In this document: positions 8,012-15,293 of the stretch, piece after piece | Layout: every line of letters begins with the position of its first letter | Numbering within the stretch: the first letter of the stretch is position 1 | Source of the DNA: a bacterium | GTDB lineage: Bacteria; Patescibacteriota; Minisyncoccia; Phycocordibacterales; Phycocordibacteraceae | Direction: 5' to 3' | DNA: 44,160 nt | NCBI GenBank assembly: GCA_021789225.1 | Contig: JAJYJQ010000004.1 | Location: forward strand, 1-44,160 | Notes under the pieces: model-generated | Told to the model about the DNA's origin: nothing | Database searches by the model: none | What the model saw: only the letters and a program-made list of their open reading frames with translations | Made by a program: the position numbers and the translations under genes

Positions 8012-8536
8012 TCATTTCCCCTTTCCGGCTTTGGTGATGACCACCGGCTTTGTAGTGAGCTCAATCGGCTTGTCCGAAAGAAAGTAATTGCCGCTCCACT
8101 GGATATACCGACCATCGGCCGTAAAGCAGTAGAGGTACGGCGCCGAGCTTCCGAACGTACCATCGTCGGACTGCCTCGCAATCGCGACCGATTTGTACTT
8201 CGGATTACCCTTACCGTCCTCGCCATAGGTGATGACTTTTTCTTCCTCGGGTTTTTCAATCCGCTTCTTACTGCTCGTACATTTGCCGTCGACCGTGAGA
8301 TACATGACGACCTGACCCGATCGAGATAGCAGAACTGCATAGCTTATGACGCCAGGTTTGCCGTAGAGTTCTCGGCGGTTCTTGATGTTGGCGATTTCCG
8401 ACGAAGCTGTCGCGCTACGCTGCGCTTCTGCTGCAGCCTGTTCGCGTAGCTTGTCGAGTTGCTGGCCTTGGGCATGGGATATGCCAAAGACCACAAGGAG
8501 CGCACTCGCCAGGACCGCTCCTAACGCCCTTTTCAT
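8012..8536 (-). CDS. Putative secreted protein, paralogue of 7472-8008
   Basis: A 174-residue protein with a classical signal peptide (positive start, hydrophobic core, SHA cleavage site near residue 22) but no lipobox. The mature part is clearly homologous to the lipoprotein gene just downstream: AAAEAQR, FGKPG-like YGKPG, YLTVDGKCTSS, YCFTADGRY and SDKPIELTTKP. It also has a lysine-rich insertion (KRIEKPEEEK, GEDGKGNPKYK) in the middle. The tandem arrangement indicates gene duplication followed by one copy changing from a lipid anchor to a free secreted form, or the reverse. The start codon overlaps the upstream stop in an ATGA. Confidence 0.68.
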   Translation of the reverse strand: MKRALGAVLASALLVVFGISHAQGQQLDKLREQAAAEAQRSATASSEIANIKNRRELYGKPGVISYAVLLSRSGQVVMYLTVDGKCTSSKKRIEKPEEEKVITYGEDGKGNPKYKSVAIARQSDDGTFGSSAPYLYCFTADGRYIQWSGNYFLSDKPIELTTKPVVITKAGKGK

Positions 8537-9030
8537 TCGCAGACCTTGTAGTCATACGAAGGCGGGAGCGGAATCGCAGCCTGACCGTCAACCAGTCCGG
8601 TGAAGAACTGGTTGGGGTCTTTGAACAGACGACTGTCGATGCGCTGCGAACGGGAGTTGTACTGCCCGACCAGATTGTTGCACACCTGCTTTGCGCCGGT
8701 GAGCTCGGTCATGCGGGCAGCCGCACGTTCGTCCGTATGCGCTTCGGCGTACGCCAAGTTCTCCTTCGCCATCTTGATGTTGGCGATCTGGGCTTGGATG
8801 CCGTTGTTGGCATCACGGAACCAGCGATAGTTCTCCAGCGCCGCATCCGGATCCATGACCTGGTTGACGACCCCGACGGCCGTATCAACCGGCCGGGTAA
8901 TGAGCCAGGAACCGAGACCGAGCAGCCACAGGACCAGCCCGATAACGAACATCGCTACAAGAAACGCGACTCCGTATCGGATGATGCTTCCCGACGCTTC
9001 GCGCGGGGACGGAAATCTACTTTCATTCAT
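8533..9030 (-). CDS. Single-pass membrane protein of unknown function, first gene of the export operon
   Basis: A 165-residue protein. The ATG at 9030 is chosen because GGAGG lies seven bases upstream; an ATG two codons earlier is too close to that site. One long hydrophobic segment spans about residues 16-43 (FLVAMFVIGLVLWLLGLG). The rest is polar and probably helical, with NYRWFRDANNGIQAQIANIKMAKENL-type heptads and cysteines in KQVCNN and at the C-terminal KVCE. The general shape (one anchor, a Y-x-WF segment, a C-terminal cysteine) recalls small membrane proteins of phages and mobile elements, but I cannot confirm this. It is co-transcribed with the two secreted paralogues downstream. Confidence 0.62.
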   Translation of the reverse strand: MNESRFPSPREASGSIIRYGVAFLVAMFVIGLVLWLLGLGSWLITRPVDTAVGVVNQVMDPDAALENYRWFRDANNGIQAQIANIKMAKENLAYAEAHTDERAAARMTELTGAKQVCNNLVGQYNSRSQRIDSRLFKDPNQFFTGLVDGQAAIPLPPSYDYKVCE

Positions 9031-9063
9031 GCTCATTCCTCCGTAATTCAGTGTTTTTGTGAA

Positions 9064-9085
9064 GTTTGGCCTCTTTTTGCCAAAC
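9064..9085 (-). promoter_or_regulatory. Leader hairpin in the 5' UTR of the export operon
   Basis: A seven-base GTTTGGC/GCCAAAC stem with an eight-base loop lies between the promoter at 9111-9138 and the start at 9030. It could act on mRNA stability or attenuation; the minus-strand sequence after it is A-rich, which does not suit a terminator. Confidence 0.4.
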
Positions 9086-9110
9086 CAAGGTTTCAATGAA
9101 CTCCATGTAC

Positions 9111-9138
9111 ATATTACAGCGTATTTACACTTTGTCAA
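9111..9138 (-). promoter_or_regulatory. Sigma70-type promoter of the export operon
   Basis: On the minus strand there is TTGACA, a 16-base spacer, then TAATAT, the best consensus match in the window. A plus-strand TTGACT at 9148-9153 faces away from it, so the divergent gene at 9250 may share this regulatory region. Confidence 0.75.
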
Positions 9139-9249
9139 TCTTCAAAATTGACTATTTTCCAGAGTCTGGCACACTGTACGCAGATGCTGTTGTTTTCATG
9201 AACGAGCGGGCAAGGGGCCTGCTCGAGAAAAATTGAGGGAGGAGAAACT

Positions 9250-9714
9250 TTGAAGAAGAAACTGTATCTGTACCCCTGGTTGGCGGAATACCTGCCGGAA
9301 GACCGCGAGGTAACCCAGTATTCCATCCGCTCAGAATCAGAGCTGCGGAGCCTGCTGGACCACTATCCCACTGAAACGCAGGAGATCAGACTCCTGGATC
9401 AAGCCGGGCACATCATTACGCGCCAGAGAAAATGGAGTCGGTTGGAGAAAATCTTTCTCAGGCCGCCAACGGAGGAGAAACTGCTCGAGGGTATTGTCCC
9501 CGCTGGACGACCTGTCCGCCGGGTTGTCCACTGTCTTGAACACAAGGCAGACCACATCCGCTACGTGCTCGTGACCGACACGACAACGGCAAAGGTGTAT
9601 GTCGTGCCCAAGGGCATCTTGCTCCGAGTTTGGCTTCAGGAACCTGAACCGGTCACAGTACCCGTCCGGATGAATACCCTGATTCCCTCCCCGGCAACCA
9701 CTCAAGCAAAGTGA
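9250..9714 (+). CDS. Unknown protein with TTG start, paralogue of 6726-7310
   Basis: A 154-residue protein. The start is a TTG with GGAGGAG five bases upstream; no ATG lies near. It shares the C-terminal core of the 6726-7310 protein (GIVPAG, HKADHIRYVL, VYVVPKG, LRVWLQE) and the N-terminal YPWLAEYLPEDRE segment, but lacks that protein's hydrophobic middle, so it is probably soluble. The two genes point the same way and flank the minus-strand export operon, which suggests an old duplication around it or a functional link. The family is unknown to me. Confidence 0.68.
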   Translation: MKKKLYLYPWLAEYLPEDREVTQYSIRSESELRSLLDHYPTETQEIRLLDQAGHIITRQRKWSRLEKIFLRPPTEEKLLEGIVPAGRPVRRVVHCLEHKADHIRYVLVTDTTTAKVYVVPKGILLRVWLQEPEPVTVPVRMNTLIPSPATTQAK

Positions 9715-9732
9715 TTGCCCCAAGCCCATCGG

Positions 9733-9776
9733 AAAGCTCTCCTGCATGAACACGCGTGTTCATGCAGGAGAGCTTT
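9733..9776. terminator. Perfect 44-bp palindrome, probable terminator
   Basis: Two 22-base arms pair perfectly with no spacer, and GTATTTT follows on the plus strand. It lies 18 bases after the stop of the gene at 9250-9714 and probably ends its transcript. A perfect palindrome of this length is unusual for a simple terminator. Confidence 0.65.
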
Positions 9777-9828
9777 GTATTTTGTGCGGGCAGTGCAAAA
9801 CGCGCGCGGCGGAGCCGCGCGCGTGCGC

Positions 9829-9834
9829 TACACT
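9829..9834 (+). promoter_or_regulatory. -10 box TACACT placed for leaderless transcription
   Basis: TACACT lies six bases before the ATG at 9841. A ten-base GC-rich hairpin with a GGA loop (9801-9823) lies directly upstream. No Shine-Dalgarno sequence is present. Confidence 0.55.
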
Positions 9835-9840
9835 ACACGC

Positions 9841-11679
9841 ATGTCCTTCCGTCCGCATTCAGAGCGCGCCCAGGAAGCCGCGCCGTTCGCTGCTGGCATC
9901 CGTGCTCTTGCCCACCCGGCGTTTCGCCTGCCGCTTCTCGTGCTCGCGTCCAGTGCGCTCGGCGCTTCGTTCCAGCTGCCGCTCCTCTACCTCGTCGCGA
10001 TAGCCGTCGGCATCGGCGTCATCCTCGTACACTCGTACCACGAAGTGCGCGATGACAATTTCTCGCTCGATTACATCGCCTTCCTCGCGCTTATCGTGAG
10101 CGCGGCGACCGGCGAATACCTCGCGGGCGCGGTCGTCGCGCTCATGTTTACCGGCGGCGAAGCGCTCGAAGCCTACGCGAGTGCACGCGCCTCGCAGTCG
10201 CTCGAAGCGCTCCTCGCGCGCATCCCGAAGCGTGCCCTCGTGAAGATGGAGCGCGGAGCGACCCGCGAGATACCGCTCGCGAGCGTCCCGGAGGGCGCCA
10301 CCATCATCGTGCGTCACGGCGAGCTTGTCCCGCTCGACGGGCAGCTCCTCTCTGCGTCTGCGATCCTGAACACCACCAATCTCACCGGCGAAGCGCTTCC
10401 CGAAACGATCCAGAAGGGCGCGTTCGTCAAAAGCGGCAGCGTAAACGAAGGCGAAGCGATCGAGCTCTCGGTCTCGGGCACGCTCAAGACCTCCACCTAC
10501 CACCGCATCGTCTCGCTCGTCGCCGACGCCAAGCGCGACCAGGCGCCCTTGGTACGCATCGCGGATCGCGCAAACATCCCCTTCACCATCATCACGCTCG
10601 TGCTCGCCACGGGGACGCTCCTCTTCACGCACGATATGTCGCGCGCGCTTGCGGTGCTCGTCATTGCGACGCCCTGCCCGCTCATCATCGCCGCACCGAT
10701 CGCCTTCATCGGCGGCCTTTCGCGCGCGGCACGCGCGAATATCATCGTGAAGCATCCGGCCGCGCTCGAGGCGCTCGCGCGGAGCTCGAAGCTTTTTTTC
10801 GATAAGACCGGCACGCTCACGCTCGGCACGCCACGGCTCGCACGTATCACGCTCTCCGCGCCCGACGCGACAGAAGCAGACGCACTCGCCTATGCCGCCG
10901 CGGTCGAATTCCACTCCATCCATCCGCTCGCGCGCGCTGTCGCCGCAGCTGCTGAAGAACGTCAGGTGCCCGTGCGCGTCGCCGTCAATGTGATCGAACA
11001 CATCGGCAAAGGCATCCACGGCACGGTCGACGGGGTCTCCGTATCGCTCGCGCAAGCTGTACAACCGCACACAGCTGATGACGGCATTGCGCTCGCGCTC
11101 ACGGTGGCGGGCACGCACTACGCCACGCTCTTTTTCGCGGACGAGCTCAAGACCGATGCGCGCGCCCTCCTCGGGATGCTCTCGACGCAAGGGTTCGAGA
11201 CCGCTGTCTTTACCGGCGATACTCGTGCGCGAGCCGAACATGTCTTCGGCAAGCTCCCGCTCACGATCTATGCCGACTGCACGCCAGAAGAAAAATATGC
11301 TCTGGTCGAGCGGGCGCGCCGCGACGGGACGAAAGTCGCGGTCGTGGGCGACGGCTTGAACGATGCGCCCGCGCTCGCGCGCGCTGATGTGGGTATCGTC
11401 TTCTCCGGCACGGAAAACAGCGCCGCGATCGAGGCGGCGAGCATCGTCGTACTCGGTAGCAACCTGCGGCATATCAGCACGCTCCTGCGCATCGCGCGCC
11501 GCTCGCTCGCACTCGCGAAGCAGAGCATCGTCGTGGGAATCGGTCTCTCGGTCTTCGGGATGGTGCTCGCCGCTGCAGGCTTCATCACGCCGATCGCGGG
11601 GGCAGTCATCCAGGAAGTCATCGATGTTGTCGTGATACTGAATGCGCTGCGAAGCGCGGGCAGCGCGCGCGACGCGTAG
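9841..11679 (+). CDS. Heavy-metal P1B-like P-type ATPase lacking a metal-binding N-terminal domain
   Basis: A 612-residue pump. The start at 9841 is set by the -10 box six bases upstream; an upstream in-frame extension reads through the terminator palindrome and is not believable. Features in order: N-terminal helices without an HMA domain, actuator TGEALP, membrane motif TPCP (277-280) in place of the usual CPC, DKTGTLT (Asp321), the P1B-specific HP in SIHPLA near 360, GDGLNDAPAL, and a last helix ending QEVIDVVVILNALR. The HP motif and helix layout place it in the P1B group. The Thr-Pro-Cys membrane site suggests a divalent metal rather than copper, though the ion is uncertain. A ten-base hairpin encloses the stop codon (11665-11689). 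Confidence 0.88.
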   Translation: MSFRPHSERAQEAAPFAAGIRALAHPAFRLPLLVLASSALGASFQLPLLYLVAIAVGIGVILVHSYHEVRDDNFSLDYIAFLALIVSAATGEYLAGAVVALMFTGGEALEAYASARASQSLEALLARIPKRALVKMERGATREIPLASVPEGATIIVRHGELVPLDGQLLSASAILNTTNLTGEALPETIQKGAFVKSGSVNEGEAIELSVSGTLKTSTYHRIVSLVADAKRDQAPLVRIADRANIPFTIITLVLATGTLLFTHDMSRALAVLVIATPCPLIIAAPIAFIGGLSRAARANIIVKHPAALEALARSSKLFFDKTGTLTLGTPRLARITLSAPDATEADALAYAAAVEFHSIHPLARAVAAAAEERQVPVRVAVNVIEHIGKGIHGTVDGVSVSLAQAVQPHTADDGIALALTVAGTHYATLFFADELKTDARALLGMLSTQGFETAVFTGDTRARAEHVFGKLPLTIYADCTPEEKYALVERARRDGTKVAVVGDGLNDAPALARADVGIVFSGTENSAAIEAASIVVLGSNLRHISTLLRIARRSLALAKQSIVVGIGLSVFGMVLAAAGFITPIAGAVIQEVIDVVVILNALRSAGSARDA

Positions 11680-11703
11680 CGTCGCGCGCCTCATGTGTGG
11701 AAA

Positions 11704-11728
11704 AGCGCGGCCGCTTCGCGGCCGCGCT
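11704..11728 (+). terminator. GC-rich hairpin between the metal ATPase and the cupin gene
   Basis: An 11-base AGCGCGGCCGC stem closes on TTC. The next bases contain the -10 box TATTGT of the cupin gene (11731-11736), so there is no T-tract. It is probably a terminator or insulator. Confidence 0.5.
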
Positions 11729-11745
11729 GCTATTGTGTAGACATC

Positions 11746-12111
11746 ATGAACTCATCTCTCCTCGAGTTTCGCGACCACGAAGATCGCCCGTGGGGCTCGT
11801 TTGACCGATTCACGCGCGACGAGCTCTCGACAGTGAAAATCATCCGCGTTGCGCCGAGCAAGCGCCTCTCCCTCCAACGACACTCGCATCGCAACGAGTT
11901 CTGGCACATCATCTCCGGGAGCGGCACTGCCACCATAGACGAACACGAGACCGCCGTCGCCCCTGGGGACGAGTTTGAGGTGCCCGCACGCACGCTCCAC
12001 CGCCTCGCAGCCGGGCCGGAAGGCCTCTCCTTGCTCGAAATCGCCTTCGGCCATTTCGATGAAAACGATATCGAGCGCTTTGAAGACGACTTCGGCCGCA
12101 CCACCCCATGA
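11746..12111 (+). CDS. Cupin protein, type II phosphomannose-isomerase domain
   Basis: A 121-residue single cupin. It matches the C-terminal isomerase domain of bifunctional ManC/AlgA proteins: RPWGSF near the N-terminus, the metal site QRHSHRNEFWHI, GSGTATI, the second cupin motif with PGDEFEVPARTLHRL, and a tail like DENDIERFEDDFGR. The domain would interconvert mannose-6-phosphate and fructose-6-phosphate. It stands alone here, without the guanylyltransferase half. The start at 11746 follows a TATTGT box by nine bases. The stop overlaps the next start (ATGA), so it is translationally linked to the GH130 gene. A general sugar-binding cupin is the alternative. Confidence 0.75.
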   Translation: MNSSLLEFRDHEDRPWGSFDRFTRDELSTVKIIRVAPSKRLSLQRHSHRNEFWHIISGSGTATIDEHETAVAPGDEFEVPARTLHRLAAGPEGLSLLEIAFGHFDENDIERFEDDFGRTTP

Positions 12112-13319
12112 TTCTCGTACTCCTCGCCAACGTCGTCGCGCTCTTCTTCTCTGCATTCGTCGCGGGCGTCCTTGTCGGCGTCCTCCTGATCCCGAGCGTA
12201 CGCCGCACGGTTGCAGATGTGCTCTCACACGTGGCGGAGCGCCTACGGAGACGACCGGCACTCCTCCTCGCGCGCCCGACCGGCAAACCGATTCTCACGC
12301 CGCGCGCAAATCTCTGGGAAGACCAGGCGGTGCTGAATCCTGCCGCGCTCGACCTGGGTGGGCGCGTGCACCTCATCTATCGTGCCATCGGACGCGACGG
12401 CGTCTCGCGCTTCGGCTACGCGAGCAGCGCTGACGGATTCACGTTCGACCAGATCCTTCCCTATCCTGTGTTCGCGGTGCGCAATCCAGGCGGCCCGGGC
12501 GCCATACGACGCTACTCGCCCGTGCTCTACCCCTCCGGCGGCTCCTGGGGCGGCGCCGAAGACCCGCGCATGGTCGCCATAAACGGCCGCGTGTACGTGA
12601 CCTTCAACCTGTTCGATAACTGGCAAATGCGTGTCGGTTACATTTCACTAAGCGAAGAAGATTTCCTCGCGCACCGCTTCGAGCGTTGGGAGGGACCGTT
12701 TTATATCTCAGGCGGCAATCAGAACAAAAGCAACTCGCCTCTCTCGAGCAAGAATCGCGATAAGAACTGGACGCTCTTCCCTGAGAAAATCAATGGTGAG
12801 TTCGCGGTCCTCCATACAGTCATCGACGAAGACCCCAACCGTGTCCGCATCGAATACACCGACGCTTTGGAAACACTGCCCGAGAGAGAGTTCGATACCA
12901 TCGATCCGCAGAAAGTCCCTGATCAGCCGATCGCCTGGCACATCCACGTGCGGAGCGCCGGCCCGCCGCCGCTCAAGACACCCTATGGCTGGCTCGTGTT
13001 CTATCACGCTTCCTCACAAGATGAACCGCACATCGGCTACAAGCTCGGCGCAATGTTGCTCGATCTCGAGGATCCCACGAAAATCCTCCACCGTGCACCG
13101 CACCCGATTCTCGAACCGGATATGCCGTATGAAAATACCCATAAAGCTGTCGTCTATGCGTGCGGCGCATTGGTACGGGATGACCTCTTGTTTGTCTATT
13201 ATGGCGGTGGCGACCATATCGTTAGTGTCGCTACCGCACCCCTTGAAGAGTTTCTCCAAGCGCTCATGCGCGACGAAGCCCCCTCGCTCGCGACCGAGCC
13301 GCTTACCCGAGCCGCATAG
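12108..13319 (+). CDS. Membrane-anchored GH130-type mannoside phosphorylase-like protein
   Basis: A 403-residue protein. Residues 2-30 form one membrane helix followed by a basic stretch (RRTVADV, ERLRRRP), so by the positive-inside rule the catalytic domain should face the cytoplasm, where phosphate is available. The remainder is a GH130 five-bladed propeller: KPILTPR at its start, NPAALDL and HLIYRAIGRD in blade one, the family motif GGAEDPR, HIHVRSAGPPPLKT, GWLVFYHA, and a C-terminal YYGGGDHIVSVA. GH130 enzymes phosphorolyse beta-mannosides to mannose-1-phosphate. The gene overlaps the cupin gene by four bases and is followed after six bases by a second GH130 gene. Exact substrate unknown. 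Confidence 0.82.
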   Translation: MILVLLANVVALFFSAFVAGVLVGVLLIPSVRRTVADVLSHVAERLRRRPALLLARPTGKPILTPRANLWEDQAVLNPAALDLGGRVHLIYRAIGRDGVSRFGYASSADGFTFDQILPYPVFAVRNPGGPGAIRRYSPVLYPSGGSWGGAEDPRMVAINGRVYVTFNLFDNWQMRVGYISLSEEDFLAHRFERWEGPFYISGGNQNKSNSPLSSKNRDKNWTLFPEKINGEFAVLHTVIDEDPNRVRIEYTDALETLPEREFDTIDPQKVPDQPIAWHIHVRSAGPPPLKTPYGWLVFYHASSQDEPHIGYKLGAMLLDLEDPTKILHRAPHPILEPDMPYENTHKAVVYACGALVRDDLLFVYYGGGDHIVSVATAPLEEFLQALMRDEAPSLATEPLTRAA

Positions 13320-13325
13320 CCTCGT

Positions 13326-15293
13326 ATGTTTACCGTCCGCCGCGAACCCGCCAACCCTATACTCTCCCCGCGCCGCGAGCACCCCTGGGAGGCAGTCGCC
13401 ACATTCAATCCTTCCGCCGTCCGTACGGAAGACGGCACGCGCATCTTTTATCGTGCCATGGGCAATCCGAACGCGCTCACGACGCCACACGCGAGCCTCT
13501 CGACCATCGGCACCGCGTTTGCCGAAGACAGCGTGCATTTCCATTCGCGCCGCCAGGTCATCATACCGACCGAGCCATGGGAGCAGTACGGCTGCGAAGA
13601 TCCGCGCGCGACCTTTTTCGAGGGCAAGTGGTACGTCTTCTACACCGCGCTCGGCGGCTATCCTTTCGGGCCGGACAATATAAAGGTGGCGGTCGCGGTC
13701 GGCGAGAACCCGGAGCATCTCGACGAGCACCATCTCGTCACCCCTTTCAATGCCAAAGCCGCGACGCTCTTCCCCGAGCGCATCGATGGCGACGTCGTCT
13801 TGATGCTCACCGCCCACACCGACTGGACGGCCGAATATCCGCGCCCTACTATCGGCATCGCACGAGCGAAGCGCATCGAGGAGTTCTGGGACAGTGCCTT
13901 TTGGGAACGCTGGCATGCCGAGCTTCCGCAGCACGCGCTCGCCGAGCTCAGGCGCGCTGACGACGACCACATGGAGGTCGGTGCGACCCCGCTCAAGACC
14001 GAGCAGGGCTGGCTCCTCATCTATTCCTACATCCAGCACTACTACGACGAACACCACCGCACGTTTGGCATCGAAGCAGCGCTCCTCGACCTGCAAAACC
14101 CGCAACGGCTCATCTCGCGCACGTACCCCTTCCTCGTCCCCGAAGAGGTGTATGAGCAGTACGGGCTTGTCCCCCACATCGTTTTTCCTTCCGGCGCGAC
14201 CGTCCACGACGACACGCTCGAGGTGTGGTACGGCGCTGCCGACACGGTTTGTGCTAAAAGTTCCATCCGCCTCCCCGATCTTCTGCGCGCGCTCGACCCA
14301 GCGCGCCCCGCACGCACCCTCACGCGCGCCGAAGAGAATCCGATCCTCGAGCCGCGCGGAAACGGCTTTGAGGAAGCGGCCGTTTTCAATCCTGCCGCGC
14401 TCGACCTCGACGGTTCCGTACACATTTTTTATCGCGCCATGGGCAGCGATAACACCTCGGTCATCGGCTACGCACGCTCCGAGGACGGCATTCATGTCAC
14501 CGAGCGCCTCACCGAGCCTGTGTATGTACCGCGCGCTGAGTTTGAGCAGAAGAAAGGCGACTCGCACGGCAACTCCGGCTGCGAAGACCCGCGCCTCGCG
14601 GTAATCGGCGATCGCCTCTACATGACCTACACCGCCTACGACGGCGTGCGTCCGCCGCGCGGTGCAGTCACCTCGATCTCGCTCGACGACTTCCGCGCGC
14701 GCAGCTTCGACCGCTGGGACCTGCCGGTGCTCATTACGCCAGACAACGTGGATGACAAGGACGTCGGCTTGCTTCCCGAGCGTATCGGCGAAAATTTCCT
14801 GCTCTACCACCGCATCGCAAACCGCATCTGCGCAGACCTCCTTCCCGACCTCGCACAAGGCAAACGCGTCTCGCGCTGCATCGAGATCATGGGGCCGCGC
14901 GAGGGCATGTGGGATTCTGCGAAGGTCGGCATCGCCGCACCACCACTCAAGGTCGAAGATGGTTGGCTTTTGATTTACCATGGTGTCTCACATCGCGGAC
15001 GTTATCGCCTGGGCGCGGCACTCCTCGACACAGACGGCATAACGCTCCTCGCGCGCACCGCCGACCCCATCTTCGAGCCAGTCGAACCCTACGAACAAAG
15101 CGGCACGATTAACAATGTCGTTTTTGCCTGCGGCGCCGTCGCACGCGGCGATACGCTCTTTGTGTACTATGGCGGCGGCGACCGTGTCGTCGGCGTCGCG
15201 ACTGGGAGCGTGAGCCACATCCTGCGCGCGCTGCGCGCAGATGAGCGTCGCCCATATGCCATCCCAACATACTCTCCCCATGTCACTACCTGA
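13326..15293 (+). CDS. Tandem GH130 protein with two phosphorylase domains
   Basis: A 655-residue protein made of two GH130 propellers in one chain. Domain one spans about 1-330 (NPILSPR, FNPSAVR, IFYRAMGN, YGCEDPRA, GWLLIYSY, VWYGAADT). Domain two spans about 335-640 (NPILEPR, FNPAALDL, IFYRAMGSD, SGCEDPRL, GWLLIYHGV, YYGGGDRVVGVA). Known GH130 proteins are usually single domain of about 320-400 residues. Both copies keep the EDPR motif, so neither looks plainly dead; domain one ends with a divergent YGAADT in place of YYGGGD. No membrane helix is seen. The next gene starts 14 bases before this stop. Confidence 0.82.
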   Translation: MFTVRREPANPILSPRREHPWEAVATFNPSAVRTEDGTRIFYRAMGNPNALTTPHASLSTIGTAFAEDSVHFHSRRQVIIPTEPWEQYGCEDPRATFFEGKWYVFYTALGGYPFGPDNIKVAVAVGENPEHLDEHHLVTPFNAKAATLFPERIDGDVVLMLTAHTDWTAEYPRPTIGIARAKRIEEFWDSAFWERWHAELPQHALAELRRADDDHMEVGATPLKTEQGWLLIYSYIQHYYDEHHRTFGIEAALLDLQNPQRLISRTYPFLVPEEVYEQYGLVPHIVFPSGATVHDDTLEVWYGAADTVCAKSSIRLPDLLRALDPARPARTLTRAEENPILEPRGNGFEEAAVFNPAALDLDGSVHIFYRAMGSDNTSVIGYARSEDGIHVTERLTEPVYVPRAEFEQKKGDSHGNSGCEDPRLAVIGDRLYMTYTAYDGVRPPRGAVTSISLDDFRARSFDRWDLPVLITPDNVDDKDVGLLPERIGENFLLYHRIANRICADLLPDLAQGKRVSRCIEIMGPREGMWDSAKVGIAAPPLKVEDGWLLIYHGVSHRGRYRLGAALLDTDGITLLARTADPIFEPVEPYEQSGTINNVVFACGAVARGDTLFVYYGGGDRVVGVATGSVSHILRALRADERRPYAIPTYSPHVTT

